The notes beneath the pieces were generated by a model. It was not told the DNA's origin, searched no databases, and worked only from the letters and a program-made list of their open reading frames with translations. Of a stretch of 64,000 nt of DNA, positions 1 through 7,357 are shown piece after piece. Both the position numbers and the translations under genes were made by a program. Source of the stretch: JALNZF01 sp964447405 (lineage in GTDB: Bacteria > Nitrospirota > UBA9217); contig CAYUSP010000003.1 of assembly GCA_964447405.1 (NCBI GenBank), forward strand, positions 434,001 through 498,000, in the 5' to 3' direction. Each line of letters begins with the position of its first letter. The first letter of the stretch is position 1.

Positions 1-303
1 ATCTTCCCAATTACCAAAAGAGATAGGCCCTGCATCATCATTAAAGCCGAAGTTTATGCGAATTATATTAATGCTGCTCATAGGCATTTGATCCAAATTG
101 AATTTCCAAATATTCAAAACATAGATAAGAAGGTCAATTTTCCTGAAATTAAAGATAATGTGGTCGCAGGGTCAATCAATTACGCTAAGCCAAAAGAAAT
201 CGTAAATAGCCTTGGTACTTTTCAAGAATACACATTCACTTTGTTTGGTGGCAAAATCAAAATCGTTTCAAACAAAGCCAAAATAAAGAAAATTATGAAA
301 TAA
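1..303 (+). CDS. Hypothetical protein, 5' end outside window
   Basis: The reading frame is open from the first base of the window to the TAA at 301-303, so this is the last 100 codons of a gene that starts further left. A TTG at 88 could be mistaken for a start, but the open frame upstream makes a truncated gene more likely. The visible part is AT-rich and charged, ends in a lysine-rich tail (KIKIVSNKAKIKKIMK), and has no motif I recognise. Its stop codon sits inside the first base pairs of an attC-like element, as is usual for an integron gene cassette. Confidence 0.55.
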   Translation: MFPITKRDRPCIIIKAEVYANYINAAHRHLIQIEFPNIQNIDKKVNFPEIKDNVVAGSINYAKPKEIVNSLGTFQEYTFTLFGGKIKIVSNKAKIKKIMK

Positions 304-356
304 CCTGGCGCTCGACAGCGACGCGCCAAAGTCGGCGCGTCAGCGCCGTGTTGTAA
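298..356 (+). repeat. attC-like recombination site (cassette 1)
   Basis: A palindromic element directly follows the upstream stop codon. It starts with AAC, pairs GGCGCT with AGCGCC and GACGCGCC with GGCGCGTC around a short loop, carries unpaired bases on one arm only, and ends in GTTGTAA. Imperfect stem, one-sided extrahelical bases and AAC/GTT ends are the geometry of integron attC sites. The core CAGCGACGCGCCAAAG recurs at about 2201 and, inverted, at about 62070. Confidence 0.7.
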
Positions 357-372
357 AGCAAAAGGAATCTAT

Positions 373-1113
373 ATGACCTATCGACAAATAATGTTATTTT
401 TATTAGTGGCGACCCAACTTACGCTATCAAGCTGCGCTACATACTATGCACATGAGAGCATTCAAAATTTACCCAAATATGATCCTTCGAGGTTTCCCTA
501 TCTCATTGAAGGTGAATATTTAGAAGTAGCCAGTCAAGGGAATATATCATTTCAACACTACTACTTCCCGACTTTCCCATGGCCCGCATGGCATGGTCAA
601 CACATGCACTTATTTCTTTCGGAAACGCAAACAGAACCCATCGTGATTAATATGGATAAGCGCTTATCTGTAAAAGAGCCAATAATCTACTTTTACAAGG
701 AAAGCAAGCGAACTCTCATAATAGATAAGACAAATAGCGTCAAAAGCAAAGCACTCCTCTACGTATATCACCAGTCAGGAGAGGTGGACCTCAAAGATAT
801 TATCAAGAATACAGCCACTCAAGCTTTAGGTTCAGATAATGAAGTTCCTCTTGTGACACTTTCCTATAACAAAAATGGTGAGCAATCCATCTTCTCTGTT
901 GGAAAGATAGTACGTCATGGCGGTTTGATTGAGTCACCTACCTTGAAGGGACTTTACATGCTTCATACTAGCCCTTATCAAAGCCGATGGAGACATCCAC
1001 TTGATTATTGGCTTTATATCGTTACGGTCCCGGGCGATGTAGTTACCTCTCCATTACAACTACCATTCTGGATTTATACGTATTATCAAAACAGAGGATT
1101 GTCACCCAAATAA
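373..1113 (+). CDS. Putative lipoprotein, cassette-borne
   Basis: This is a 246-residue protein with an N-terminal signal sequence and a lipobox ending at Cys21 (LSSC), so it should be a lipid-anchored envelope protein. The start is the ATG preceded by AAAGGAATC. The C-terminal stretch DVVTSPLQLPFWIYTY resembles the end of small YceK-type lipoproteins, but I cannot assign a family. The gene is AT-rich compared with the chromosomal genes further right. It lies between two attC-like elements (298-356 and 1178-1234), so it is most simply read as an integron cassette gene of unknown function. Confidence 0.7.
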   Translation: MTYRQIMLFLLVATQLTLSSCATYYAHESIQNLPKYDPSRFPYLIEGEYLEVASQGNISFQHYYFPTFPWPAWHGQHMHLFLSETQTEPIVINMDKRLSVKEPIIYFYKESKRTLIIDKTNSVKSKALLYVYHQSGEVDLKDIIKNTATQALGSDNEVPLVTLSYNKNGEQSIFSVGKIVRHGGLIESPTLKGLYMLHTSPYQSRWRHPLDYWLYIVTVPGDVVTSPLQLPFWIYTYYQNRGLSPK

Positions 1114-1177
1114 GGCTAATATTATTAATCACTATTTAGGATCGGGTAGCGAGTAAATCATAATTTTGAAACAAAGG

Positions 1178-1234
1178 ACCCAACATGGGGATCGAGAGCG
1201 GCGCGAAAGTCCGCGCCTCATCCCCGTGTTGTCA
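1178..1234 (+). repeat. attC-like recombination site (cassette 2)
   Basis: The element opens with ACCCAAC, a match to the RYYYAAC inverse core site, and closes with GTTGTCA. In between GGGGAT pairs with ATCCCC, GAG with CTC and GCGCG with CGCGC, with unpaired bases on the left arm. It lies between the lipoprotein gene and the DUF1428 gene. Confidence 0.7.
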
Positions 1235-1256
1235 ACTCAACACAAAGGAGGTTCAT

Positions 1257-1607
1257 ATGCATTACGTCGATGGATTTGTGATACCGTTACCGAAGAAAAA
1301 CCTGAAAGTATATACCCGAATGGCCAGGATGGGAAAAGAGATGTGGATGAAGCACGGCGCCATCGATTATAAGGAGTGCGTTGGAGAGGATTTGGAGAGG
1401 ACGGGGGGGACGACTTTTTCACGACTGATGAAGTTGAAGCCCGGCGAGACCGTGGTTTTCTCATGGATCGTTTACAAGTCCCGGGCGCACCGCGACCGCG
1501 TCAATGCAAAGGTGATGAAAGAGATGGAAAAGATGAGCCTGGAGGAGATGCCCTTCGACATGAAACGCATGGTGTATGGCGGTTTCAAGGTCCTCGTTGA
1601 CATATAG
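1257..1607 (+). CDS. DUF1428 family protein
   Basis: This 116-residue protein begins MHYVDGFVIPLPKKN and contains the MARMGKEMWMKHGAIDYKEC and MPFDMKRMVYGGF stretches typical of DUF1428, a small ferredoxin-like dimeric alpha/beta-barrel family of unknown function. The ATG at 1257 is chosen because AAAGGAGG lies just upstream. Longer in-frame starts would translate the attC-like site. The gene sits between attC-like elements at 1178 and 1622 and is probably a gene cassette. Confidence 0.85.
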   Translation: MHYVDGFVIPLPKKNLKVYTRMARMGKEMWMKHGAIDYKECVGEDLERTGGTTFSRLMKLKPGETVVFSWIVYKSRAHRDRVNAKVMKEMEKMSLEEMPFDMKRMVYGGFKVLVDI

Positions 1608-1621
1608 TATTTCATCACGGA

Positions 1622-1674
1622 ACATAACAAGCGAGTGAGTCGCGAGGAGCACGCTCCTCACCAGCGTGTTGTCA
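1622..1674 (+). repeat. attC-like recombination site (cassette 3)
   Basis: The element begins ACATAAC and ends GTTGTCA. An inner stem GAGGAG/CTCCTC closes over a four-base loop, and further partly paired bases extend outward. It follows the DUF1428 stop by about 15 bases. The GTTGTCA end is identical to that of the element at 1178-1234. Confidence 0.65.
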
Positions 1675-1722
1675 GTGATAAATTTGAATATTGAAAATAT
1701 GACGCAGAAGAGGGAACTTATT

Positions 1723-2145
1723 ATGCATTCACCATCTGTATCTGTGGAAGAACTGAATGACATCCTGGCAGGCACACCATTTCTAAAGCCATATGGGTTT
1801 ATTGTAAAGGCATGTGCTCCAAACGAGTGCACGCTACTTGTTCCGTTTATGCCTTCGCTCGAGCGACCAGGGGGGCTGGTCAGCGGCATGATGTTAATGG
1901 GAGCGGCGGACGTCGCAATGTGGCTTGCAATCATGACTCTTCGGGGAACGAGTGAGCGTTGGGTTACTTCGGACATGAAAACAGCATTTCTGCGGGGTGC
2001 CAAAGAGGAAGACATCCTGTGTACGGCTCGCGTGCTCAAGCCCGGAAAGCGCAGCATGTACGGCACGGCTGAGTGTCATGGTGCAACAACTGGCCTGGTA
2101 GCTCACCATGTCCTCACATATGCAAAGATTGAACCCGCAGGATGA
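1723..2145 (+). CDS. PaaI/YiiD-like hotdog thioesterase family protein
   Basis: A 140-residue protein with the hotdog-fold signature of PaaI-type thioesterases: residues PGGLVSGMMLMGAADVAMW match the pattern in which a conserved Asp/Asn starts the central helix, followed by strands carrying SDMKTAFLRGA and GTAECHG. Such enzymes hydrolyse acyl-CoA thioesters in the cytoplasm, but the substrate cannot be inferred. The ATG at 1723 has GAGGGA upstream; an alternative ATG lies at 1699. It is flanked by attC-like elements, so it is probably a mobile cassette gene rather than part of a pathway operon. Confidence 0.75.
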   Translation: MHSPSVSVEELNDILAGTPFLKPYGFIVKACAPNECTLLVPFMPSLERPGGLVSGMMLMGAADVAMWLAIMTLRGTSERWVTSDMKTAFLRGAKEEDILCTARVLKPGKRSMYGTAECHGATTGLVAHHVLTYAKIEPAG

Positions 2146-2181
2146 ATACCGCGACTCGAAAACCGCCAAAAAGAAAATAAA

Positions 2182-2242
2182 TGATAACATGCGCGTCCAC
2201 AGCGACGCGCCAAAGGGCGGTATACATAAATTTAAGTTAAGA
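2182..2242 (+). repeat. Degenerate attC-like site (cassette 4)
   Basis: TGATAAC is followed by GCGCGTC and its complement GACGCGC, and the segment CAGCGACGCGCCAAAG is shared with the attC-like site at 298-356. The right arm is poorly conserved, and a GTTAAGA at 2236 may be the core site. The family resemblance is clear, but the site may not be functional. Confidence 0.5.
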
Positions 2243-2253
2243 GAGGTGTCAAG

Positions 2254-2958
2254 ATGACAGATAAACAGCAATTGGATCATACTTATCACTACATAATGAA
2301 AACCTTCATAGATCGAGGCAATGCACCTCACTTTACAGAGATAGCGAAAGAGTTTGGCGTAAACCCAGCTGAAGGCAAGAAATTGCTGTATGATTTGATG
2401 AATACGGGAATGGCAATGTGGCTTTATCCCGGAACCGACCTAATTGCTTCATTTGCACCATTCAACAATCAGCCAACTCAATATCGCATTACTGTGGACG
2501 GACAACAAAGATGGTTTGCACAATGAGGTTTTGAAGCCCTGGCGGTCTGCTGGGCATTTCCACGAAAAGCAGTGCAGATTGACGCGCCATGTTTAGATTG
2601 CGGCGAGTCTATGAAAATCGTTGTGCGCGACGGCATCATAGAAATTGAATCGCCTATCGGCATCCATGGATATATTGACATTCCTTTAAGTCAATGGGCA
2701 AAAAACTGGCCTTTTACGTGAAGTCGCATCCATCTCTTCCGGTCGGAAGATCATGTAAAAAACTGGTCCGACTTTCGTACAGGAACTGAAGAGGCAATTC
2801 TTCCGATCTCGGATGTCATGTCCATAATGAGCACACCCCGTCACAGTGCTAAATTGAGTGGTCATTACATCTCATCTGCTGCGGATTATGCGCCGCTATT
2901 TTTCCAGAGACTCAGGGAAGTAACGCGAAATTCAGAATTCTGGAAGCCCAAGTCGTAG
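2254..2958 (+). CDS. MerB-like organometal lyase, predicted double-selenocysteine protein
   Basis: Read with two in-frame TGA codons (2524 and 2719) as selenocysteine, this is a 234-residue homologue of organomercurial lyase MerB, which cleaves carbon-mercury bonds. The N-terminal part (to about residue 60) resembles the MerB winged helix. U91 lies in WFAQ-U-GFEAL, matching Cys96 of MerB in its YAWCALDTL context, and Glu94 falls where MerB has Asp99. U156 lies in WPFT-U-SRIHLFRSEDHVKNW, matching Cys159 before HVHFFAS. The protein ends at TAG 2956. After each TGA a hairpin with a GGU apical loop lies at the distance used by bacterial SECIS elements. Start: ATG preceded by AGAGAGGTGTC. No selA, selB or selC is in the window. 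A plain reading would stop at 2526 and leave a useless 90-residue fragment. MerB-like selenoproteins (SaoL) may already be named in databases; I cannot check this. Confidence 0.8.
2536..2555 (+). promoter_or_regulatory. SECIS element for first TGA
   Basis: GCCC pairs with GGGC, a single U is bulged, GGC pairs with GCU, and the apical loop is GGUCU. Counting the U of UGA at 2524 as 1, the loop GGU occupies positions 21-23. E. coli fdhF SECIS has the same bulged U and the same GGUCU loop at almost the same distance. It would recruit SelB with Sec-tRNA to the ribosome. Confidence 0.75.
2731..2755 (+). promoter_or_regulatory. SECIS element for second TGA
   Basis: TCTTCC and GGAAGA form a perfect six-pair stem with apical loop GGUC, extended by CAT/ATG across small bulges. 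The GGU lies at nucleotides 23-25 counted from the U of the TGA at 2719, again the normal bacterial SECIS spacing. Confidence 0.7.
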
Positions 2959-3028
2959 AGGGCAAAATCTGCCGTGTACGAATAGGGATATGTAGGTCGG
3001 GTAGAGCAAGGAGAAATCTGACACAATG

Positions 3029-3083
3029 ATCCCAACATCGCTGTCGAGAGGGTCGTAAAAAAAGCATGCCCCTCACGGCGGCG
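3029..3083 (+). repeat. attC remnant after MerB-like gene
   Basis: TCCCAAC is followed by CGCTGTCG-A-GAGGG, which pairs with CCCTC-A-CGGCGGCG (two G-U pairs, one A/A mismatch). The left end has attC form, but no GTT core follows the right arm. It may be the decayed site of the MerB-like cassette and the last trace of the left-hand array. Confidence 0.35.
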
Positions 3084-3106
3084 ACGGCCCACGCTTCGCG
3101 CGTGCC

Positions 3107-3191
3107 GCTGAGCCATGCGTCTGTCCCGGCAAAAAACGCGCCGGGAGAACCAGACGCTCGAAACCAATGGCCCTGCGGGTCATGGCTCAGC
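3107..3191. repeat. Long nested inverted repeat
   Basis: GCTGAGCCATG at 3107-3117 is perfectly repeated in inverse at 3181-3191. Directly inside, CGTCTG (3118) pairs with CAGACG (3151), and within that CCCGGC pairs with GCCGGG. The result is a large branched hairpin just upstream of the DUF3617 gene. It is not followed by a T-run, so it is not a simple terminator. It could be a structured leader, a larger attC variant or a repeat remnant. Confidence 0.5.
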
Positions 3192-3237
3192 TCCGGCATT
3201 AGCAGTTTCAATAATGAATATGTAAGGAGGATTAGTT

Positions 3238-3645
3238 ATGAGAAAGACCGTTATTGCCGTTTTGTTGGCCTTGTTCCTTCCGGTAGCCAGCTTTGCTGCT
3301 GACACGATGCGTGATGGATACTGGGAACTGATCAGCACCATGGAAATGCCCGGCATGCCTGTGAAAATGCCACCCACTACGACAAAGCACTGCTACACCA
3401 GGGAAGATGTTAAGGATCAGAAAAAAACCATCACTACTGACAAAAACTGCACGGTTACCGATATTAAACAGTCTGGCAATAAAGTCACCTGGAAAATGAA
3501 GTGTACCGGCAAAAATGCCGGTGACTTCAGCGGCGAGACGGTTTACAAGGGAGGGATTGCATACGATTCAACCATGACGATGCAAACCCAGGGTCGCACA
3601 ATGAATATGCAGGTTAAGGCCAAGCGGTTGGGGAATTGTCCGTAG
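3238..3645 (+). CDS. DUF3617 family periplasmic protein
   Basis: A 135-residue exported protein with a clear signal peptide (cleavage after about residue 20, SFAAD). The mature part reads MRDGYWELISTMEMPGMPVKMPP and then carries paired cysteines (HCYT, NCTV, KCTG, NCP) with the central KVTWKMKC strand. This matches DUF3617, a family of secreted beta-rich proteins of unknown function. A strong AAGGAGG lies eight bases before the ATG. The next gene starts 33 bases downstream on the same strand, so the two are probably co-transcribed. Confidence 0.85.
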   Translation: MRKTVIAVLLALFLPVASFAADTMRDGYWELISTMEMPGMPVKMPPTTTKHCYTREDVKDQKKTITTDKNCTVTDIKQSGNKVTWKMKCTGKNAGDFSGETVYKGGIAYDSTMTMQTQGRTMNMQVKAKRLGNCP

Positions 3646-3678
3646 AATGTCCACGATCTTTCCCCAGAGGAGAAACCC

Positions 3679-4938
3679 ATGACGAAGCACCCCCTGAAAC
3701 TGTTGTTGGCGGCCCTTGCCGTAATGATGCTGACAGCGGTGCCGTCCCCTGGCGCGCAGAAAGCGACGACCCGAACGCTGTCGAACGAGCCCGGCACATG
3801 GCGCCCATGGACCTGCGGCGGCCACTCGGCAAGCGATCTCAAGCTCCTCGGCTTCACCCAGTCCGATGCAGAAGCCTTCAAGACGCGGCTCCAGCAGATC
3901 GCCGAGATCTTCCGGAAATCGCCTGTCTGGAATCCGCCGATGGGAGTCGATCCCTCGCTCACAGGCTCGCTCTACGGTGTGTCAGTCTATCCTTCCTCCG
4001 CGAAGAAGCTGAAGAACCATCCCATTGCAGGCTCCATTATGATGGGCAGCTTCGAGCACGTTGAGGTGGTCCGGACGACAGGCGGTCGGGAACAACGGGA
4101 GCGGCACATCGGCGACGAGACCGTACACATCATTTTCAATGTGAATTTGCTCCCCAAAGGCGGCGGTGTCAACATGCTGCGCGACGATGAGGGGGAGTTT
4201 TACGAGGAGCTGGTCCGCACGGCCGACATCGGAGGGTTCCCGATCTACGGCGACATGCTGGTCATTACGAAGAATGGACAGCCCGTCTGGACGCCGGTCT
4301 CCCGGGAGCGCTACCTCAAGGCCTTCATCGCCAAGCGCCGGCCGGACGCCGCCAACGCCGAGATTTACATCGCCGATCAACAGAAGAAGCTTGATGCCTT
4401 TATCGCTCCCGACGCATCTGCCGCCCGCCAGGCGAAATACAAGGCGGCGATCGACAAGATGGCGTCCAAGGGCGCGGCTGCGGTCGAACACGAACGGCGG
4501 TACTGGGAGCGTGATGAGGCAGACAACCTGGCCGTCCTGAAGCGCGGGGCTTCCCGCGACCCGAAAGTTTCTCCCCTCGCCGGCGTGATCGCCGGCGTGA
4601 AAGCCGCCGAGGAGCAGCTGGCAGCCATGCCTCCTGCCGAGCGCAACGCACCCGCCTGCCTCCTCGACGCCGGGAGCGACATGACCAAGAGCGGTCTGGT
4701 GGCGACGGGAACGCCCAAGTGCGTGCCGCTCGTCGGAAAGAACCCCAACTTCTTTGATCAGCAGCTGCCCCGCAGCGTGCCGCAGATCATCGTCGTCAGC
4801 CGGATCCGGGCGCTCGAAAAAACGTGGAAAGAAGGCCGGCCAGGCGAGAACAAAAAGGGTTCTCTCGATCTCTGGACTACCTACGAAGCGTTCCGTCAGG
4901 CCGACTTGCAGAAGGTGGCCGACCAGATCGACCGGTGA
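3679..4938 (+). CDS. Secreted hypothetical protein
   Basis: A 419-residue protein with an N-terminal signal peptide (KHPLKLLLAALAVMMLTAVP, cleavage near residue 25), so it should be periplasmic or secreted. I do not recognise the family. It carries four cysteines (WTCGG, ACLLD, KCVPL and none near the C-terminus beyond these), a long charged middle region (about residues 215-310) rich in Ala, Lys and Glu that is probably helical, and YGDMLVITKNGQPVWTPVSRERYL, which reads like a short strand-turn-strand unit. GGAGA precedes the ATG. It follows the DUF3617 gene closely and has higher GC than the cassette genes to its left. Confidence 0.6.
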   Translation: MTKHPLKLLLAALAVMMLTAVPSPGAQKATTRTLSNEPGTWRPWTCGGHSASDLKLLGFTQSDAEAFKTRLQQIAEIFRKSPVWNPPMGVDPSLTGSLYGVSVYPSSAKKLKNHPIAGSIMMGSFEHVEVVRTTGGREQRERHIGDETVHIIFNVNLLPKGGGVNMLRDDEGEFYEELVRTADIGGFPIYGDMLVITKNGQPVWTPVSRERYLKAFIAKRRPDAANAEIYIADQQKKLDAFIAPDASAARQAKYKAAIDKMASKGAAAVEHERRYWERDEADNLAVLKRGASRDPKVSPLAGVIAGVKAAEEQLAAMPPAERNAPACLLDAGSDMTKSGLVATGTPKCVPLVGKNPNFFDQQLPRSVPQIIVVSRIRALEKTWKEGRPGENKKGSLDLWTTYEAFRQADLQKVADQIDR

Positions 4939-5072
4939 CGGCGGGGATTGCAAGTTCGATTGCATAAAAATAGGAATGAGGACTGGACAGCCAACCAGTC
5001 GTTTCAGCGGGGAACGCGCTGAACTCGGTCTTATATTACGCGACAAACCGCTCTATTCCAGGAGAAATGTAA

Positions 5073-5864
5073 ATGCGGCTCGAAGTGATTTCCGAGGAAC
5101 CTTCTTCAGATAATCCGCGCCCTACGCCTCTTCTGTTTGTGCATGGTATGTTGGTGGGAGGCTGGATCTGGTCACAGCACTTCCTCAGCTACTTCGCCGG
5201 ACACGGATACTCCGCACATGCGCTTAGTTTGCGCGGCCATGGACGAAGCGAGGGCCGAGAGAGATTGCGATGGACCAGCCTCGCGGAATACGTTGACGAT
5301 CTGGCGCAAGTTGTAGCACAGTTGCCCGCACTGCCTGTCCTGATCGGTCACTCGTACGGCGGTGCTGTCATCCAGAAGTATCTCGAACGCCAGTCAGTCC
5401 CGTGTGCCATTTTGCTCGCTTCAGCTCCGCCACAGGGTCTTTTGTTGTCGGTGCTGCGGACGGCGAGGCGTCAGCCTGCGGCTGTTCTCCGGGTTATTCT
5501 CACCTTGCGACTCTCTCCGCTTGTCAGCACGCCTGCCATCGCTCGCGATCTTTTTTTTTCGGATAGTATTTCAGAGGAGAAGGTGCGGAACTATCAAGGC
5601 CGCATGTCAGACGAATCGTATCGAAGTCTGCTTGACATGCTCTTTCTGAATTTGCCGAAGCCGGAACGCATCACGACGCCGTTGTTGGTAATGGGTGCAG
5701 CCAATGATATGACTATTCGACCGAGTCAAGTTGAAGCCACTGCGCGCGCCTATGGCACGCAGCCGGTTATGTTCCCGAACATGGGCCATATGATGATGTT
5801 GGAGGATGGTTGGGAGAGAGTCGCCGAGCGGATAATCGCGTGGTTAATTGAAAAGGGGTTGTGA
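5073..5864 (+). CDS. Alpha/beta hydrolase
   Basis: A 263-residue cytoplasmic alpha/beta-hydrolase. The oxyanion loop FVHGMLVGGW lies near residue 25, the nucleophile elbow GHSYGG places Ser94 at the active site, and the acid and base are probably Asp in GAANDMTIRPSQ and His in NMGHMMMLE. The family covers esterases, lipases and C-C bond hydrolases, and the substrate is not predictable. The ATG at 5073 has AGGAGAAATGTAA before it. An unrelated oxidoreductase follows on the same strand after about 140 bases. Confidence 0.85.
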   Translation: MRLEVISEEPSSDNPRPTPLLFVHGMLVGGWIWSQHFLSYFAGHGYSAHALSLRGHGRSEGRERLRWTSLAEYVDDLAQVVAQLPALPVLIGHSYGGAVIQKYLERQSVPCAILLASAPPQGLLLSVLRTARRQPAAVLRVILTLRLSPLVSTPAIARDLFFSDSISEEKVRNYQGRMSDESYRSLLDMLFLNLPKPERITTPLLVMGAANDMTIRPSQVEATARAYGTQPVMFPNMGHMMMLEDGWERVAERIIAWLIEKGL

Positions 5865-6003
5865 GGAACCGAACTAAACCTGCAGACCGGGTAGAGAGTA
5901 GATTAAAGCAAAGTAAGTCCTGACAACCGGTTGCACATTGACCGCTTCGCGGCGTCTGAATTCGTTGTTGGACCGACATCACGGGAAATGCACAGGGGGG
6001 ACC

Positions 6004-6975
6004 TTGAAAGCAGTTGTTCAGACCGAGTACGGTACGCCGGATGTCATGCGGCTCGAGGACGTCGACACTCCTTCCATCAGCGACAACGAAGTCCTTGTAC
6101 GCGTTCGTGCCGCATCAGTGAATCCGCCCGACTGGGCAGGCGTGCATGGGGTGCCCTACATCGTGCGCGCAGCGTTCGGGCTGCGCAGACCCAAGCTCGG
6201 CGTCAGAGGTACGGACCTGGCTGGCACTGTTCAGGCGATCGGTGGGAACGTCACACGGCTGTCTGTCAATAACGAAGTCTTCGGCGTCGGAACCGGCACA
6301 TTCGCGGAATACGCGGTTGCAAGGGAAGACCACCTCGTACCGAAGCCGGCCAATATCACATTCGAACAGGCTGCCGCAACGGGGATGGCGGCGTTGACCG
6401 CACTCCAGGCACTTCGCGACGCCGGCTGCATCCGGGCTGGACAGAAAGTGCTCATTGTCGGAGCGGGCGGCGGGATCGGCACGTTTGCCGTCCAGATTGC
6501 GAAGTTACTGGGCGCACACGTGACCGGCGTATGCAGTACGTCGAAGCTGGAGCTGGTCCGCTCGCTGGGAGCCGACGACGTCATCGACTACCAGCGTGAG
6601 GACTTCACGCAGGGCAATGAGCGCTACGACCTCATCCTCGACAATGTGCTGCGACACTCGCTGTCCGAGCTCCTGCGTGCGCTCGACCGCAACGGAACAC
6701 TCGTGCCCAATGGCGGTCAGTTCTATAAGCGCTGGTTCGCGAGCACCGGCGTCCTCCTGGTCAAAGCGCCACTGCTCTCGCTGTTCGTACCGCAGCGGAT
6801 TCGCATTTGCACGGAGCGCCCCGAACTGAACGATCTGCTCGTCCTGAAGAGTCTTGTGGAGTCCGGGAAGCTGACACCTGTCGTTGGACGAACATACCCT
6901 CTGGACCAGGCTGGTGAAGCCATCTTGTACTTTGGGGAGGGACATGCCAGGGGCAAGATCGTCATCACCTTCTGA
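6004..6975 (+). CDS. NAD(P)-dependent MDR oxidoreductase (quinone oxidoreductase type)
   Basis: A 323-residue medium-chain dehydrogenase/reductase. The N-terminal GroES-like half begins KAVVQTEYGTPDVMRLEDV. The Rossmann half contains GAGGGIGTFAVQIAKLLGA, which binds the dinucleotide phosphate. The zinc-binding cysteines and histidines of classical alcohol dehydrogenases are absent, which places it with zeta-crystallin/quinone-reductase-like members. The start is taken as TTG 6004 because GGGGGG lies immediately upstream and the homologous region starts at the next residue. An earlier in-frame TTG at 5938 would add 22 residues of unrelated sequence. Confidence 0.8.
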   Translation: MKAVVQTEYGTPDVMRLEDVDTPSISDNEVLVRVRAASVNPPDWAGVHGVPYIVRAAFGLRRPKLGVRGTDLAGTVQAIGGNVTRLSVNNEVFGVGTGTFAEYAVAREDHLVPKPANITFEQAAATGMAALTALQALRDAGCIRAGQKVLIVGAGGGIGTFAVQIAKLLGAHVTGVCSTSKLELVRSLGADDVIDYQREDFTQGNERYDLILDNVLRHSLSELLRALDRNGTLVPNGGQFYKRWFASTGVLLVKAPLLSLFVPQRIRICTERPELNDLLVLKSLVESGKLTPVVGRTYPLDQAGEAILYFGEGHARGKIVITF

Positions 6976-7357
6976 GGCTGGATGGGTGAACCATTCGCGA
7001 TACAACAAGCGCATCAAGCGGAAGGCGTCAGCGCTATACCGAAAGGCATGGCAGCCCTTAATCTCCGGGTAGCCTAAACTGCCAGATCAACAATTACCAT
7101 TCGGACTGCCGAACATACCTGCCATTATTGTGCTATACTTTAATCAGAATTACACCGTTTGTGCAACAGTGAACATCAAGAGAAGGCATTAAAAAAATAC
7201 ATGCTTCGCGAAGCGGTGTGATGACTGCGGATCATGTGAAGTAATACGAATTCCAGCATCTGTAAGGAGTACATACTGTTATACAGATGAATATGAGATA
7301 GAGTCCGCTATTACTCATTACGTGTCTTCTCCTGTTTTCTTGCAAAGGAGGTGCACC
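6976..7357. other. Intergenic region, no gene seen
   Basis: No credible gene is seen in either strand. The stretch is AT-rich towards the right and contains several possible but weak promoter hexamers before the membrane-protein gene at 7358. Confidence 0.4.

Noticed and set aside
2254..2526. A complete 90-residue gene ending at the first TGA
   Set aside because: Homology to MerB continues in the same frame through both TGA codons, and each has a SECIS-like hairpin. A 90-residue winged-helix fragment with 430 bp of empty DNA behind it is less likely.
4985..5045. attC-like element before the hydrolase gene (AGCCAAC, TTCAGCG/CGCTGAA hairpin)
   Set aside because: No GTT core follows and the outer arms do not pair, so it is not convincing as attC.
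3982..5046. Long antisense frame opposite the secreted protein gene
   Set aside because: It has no ribosome-binding site and no family features, and it mirrors the codon structure of the sense gene, which has a clear signal peptide.
5925..5985. attC-like element before the oxidoreductase gene (ACAAC ... CCGCTTCGCGG ... GTTGTTGG)
   Set aside because: Only the small central hairpin pairs; the arms are not complementary.
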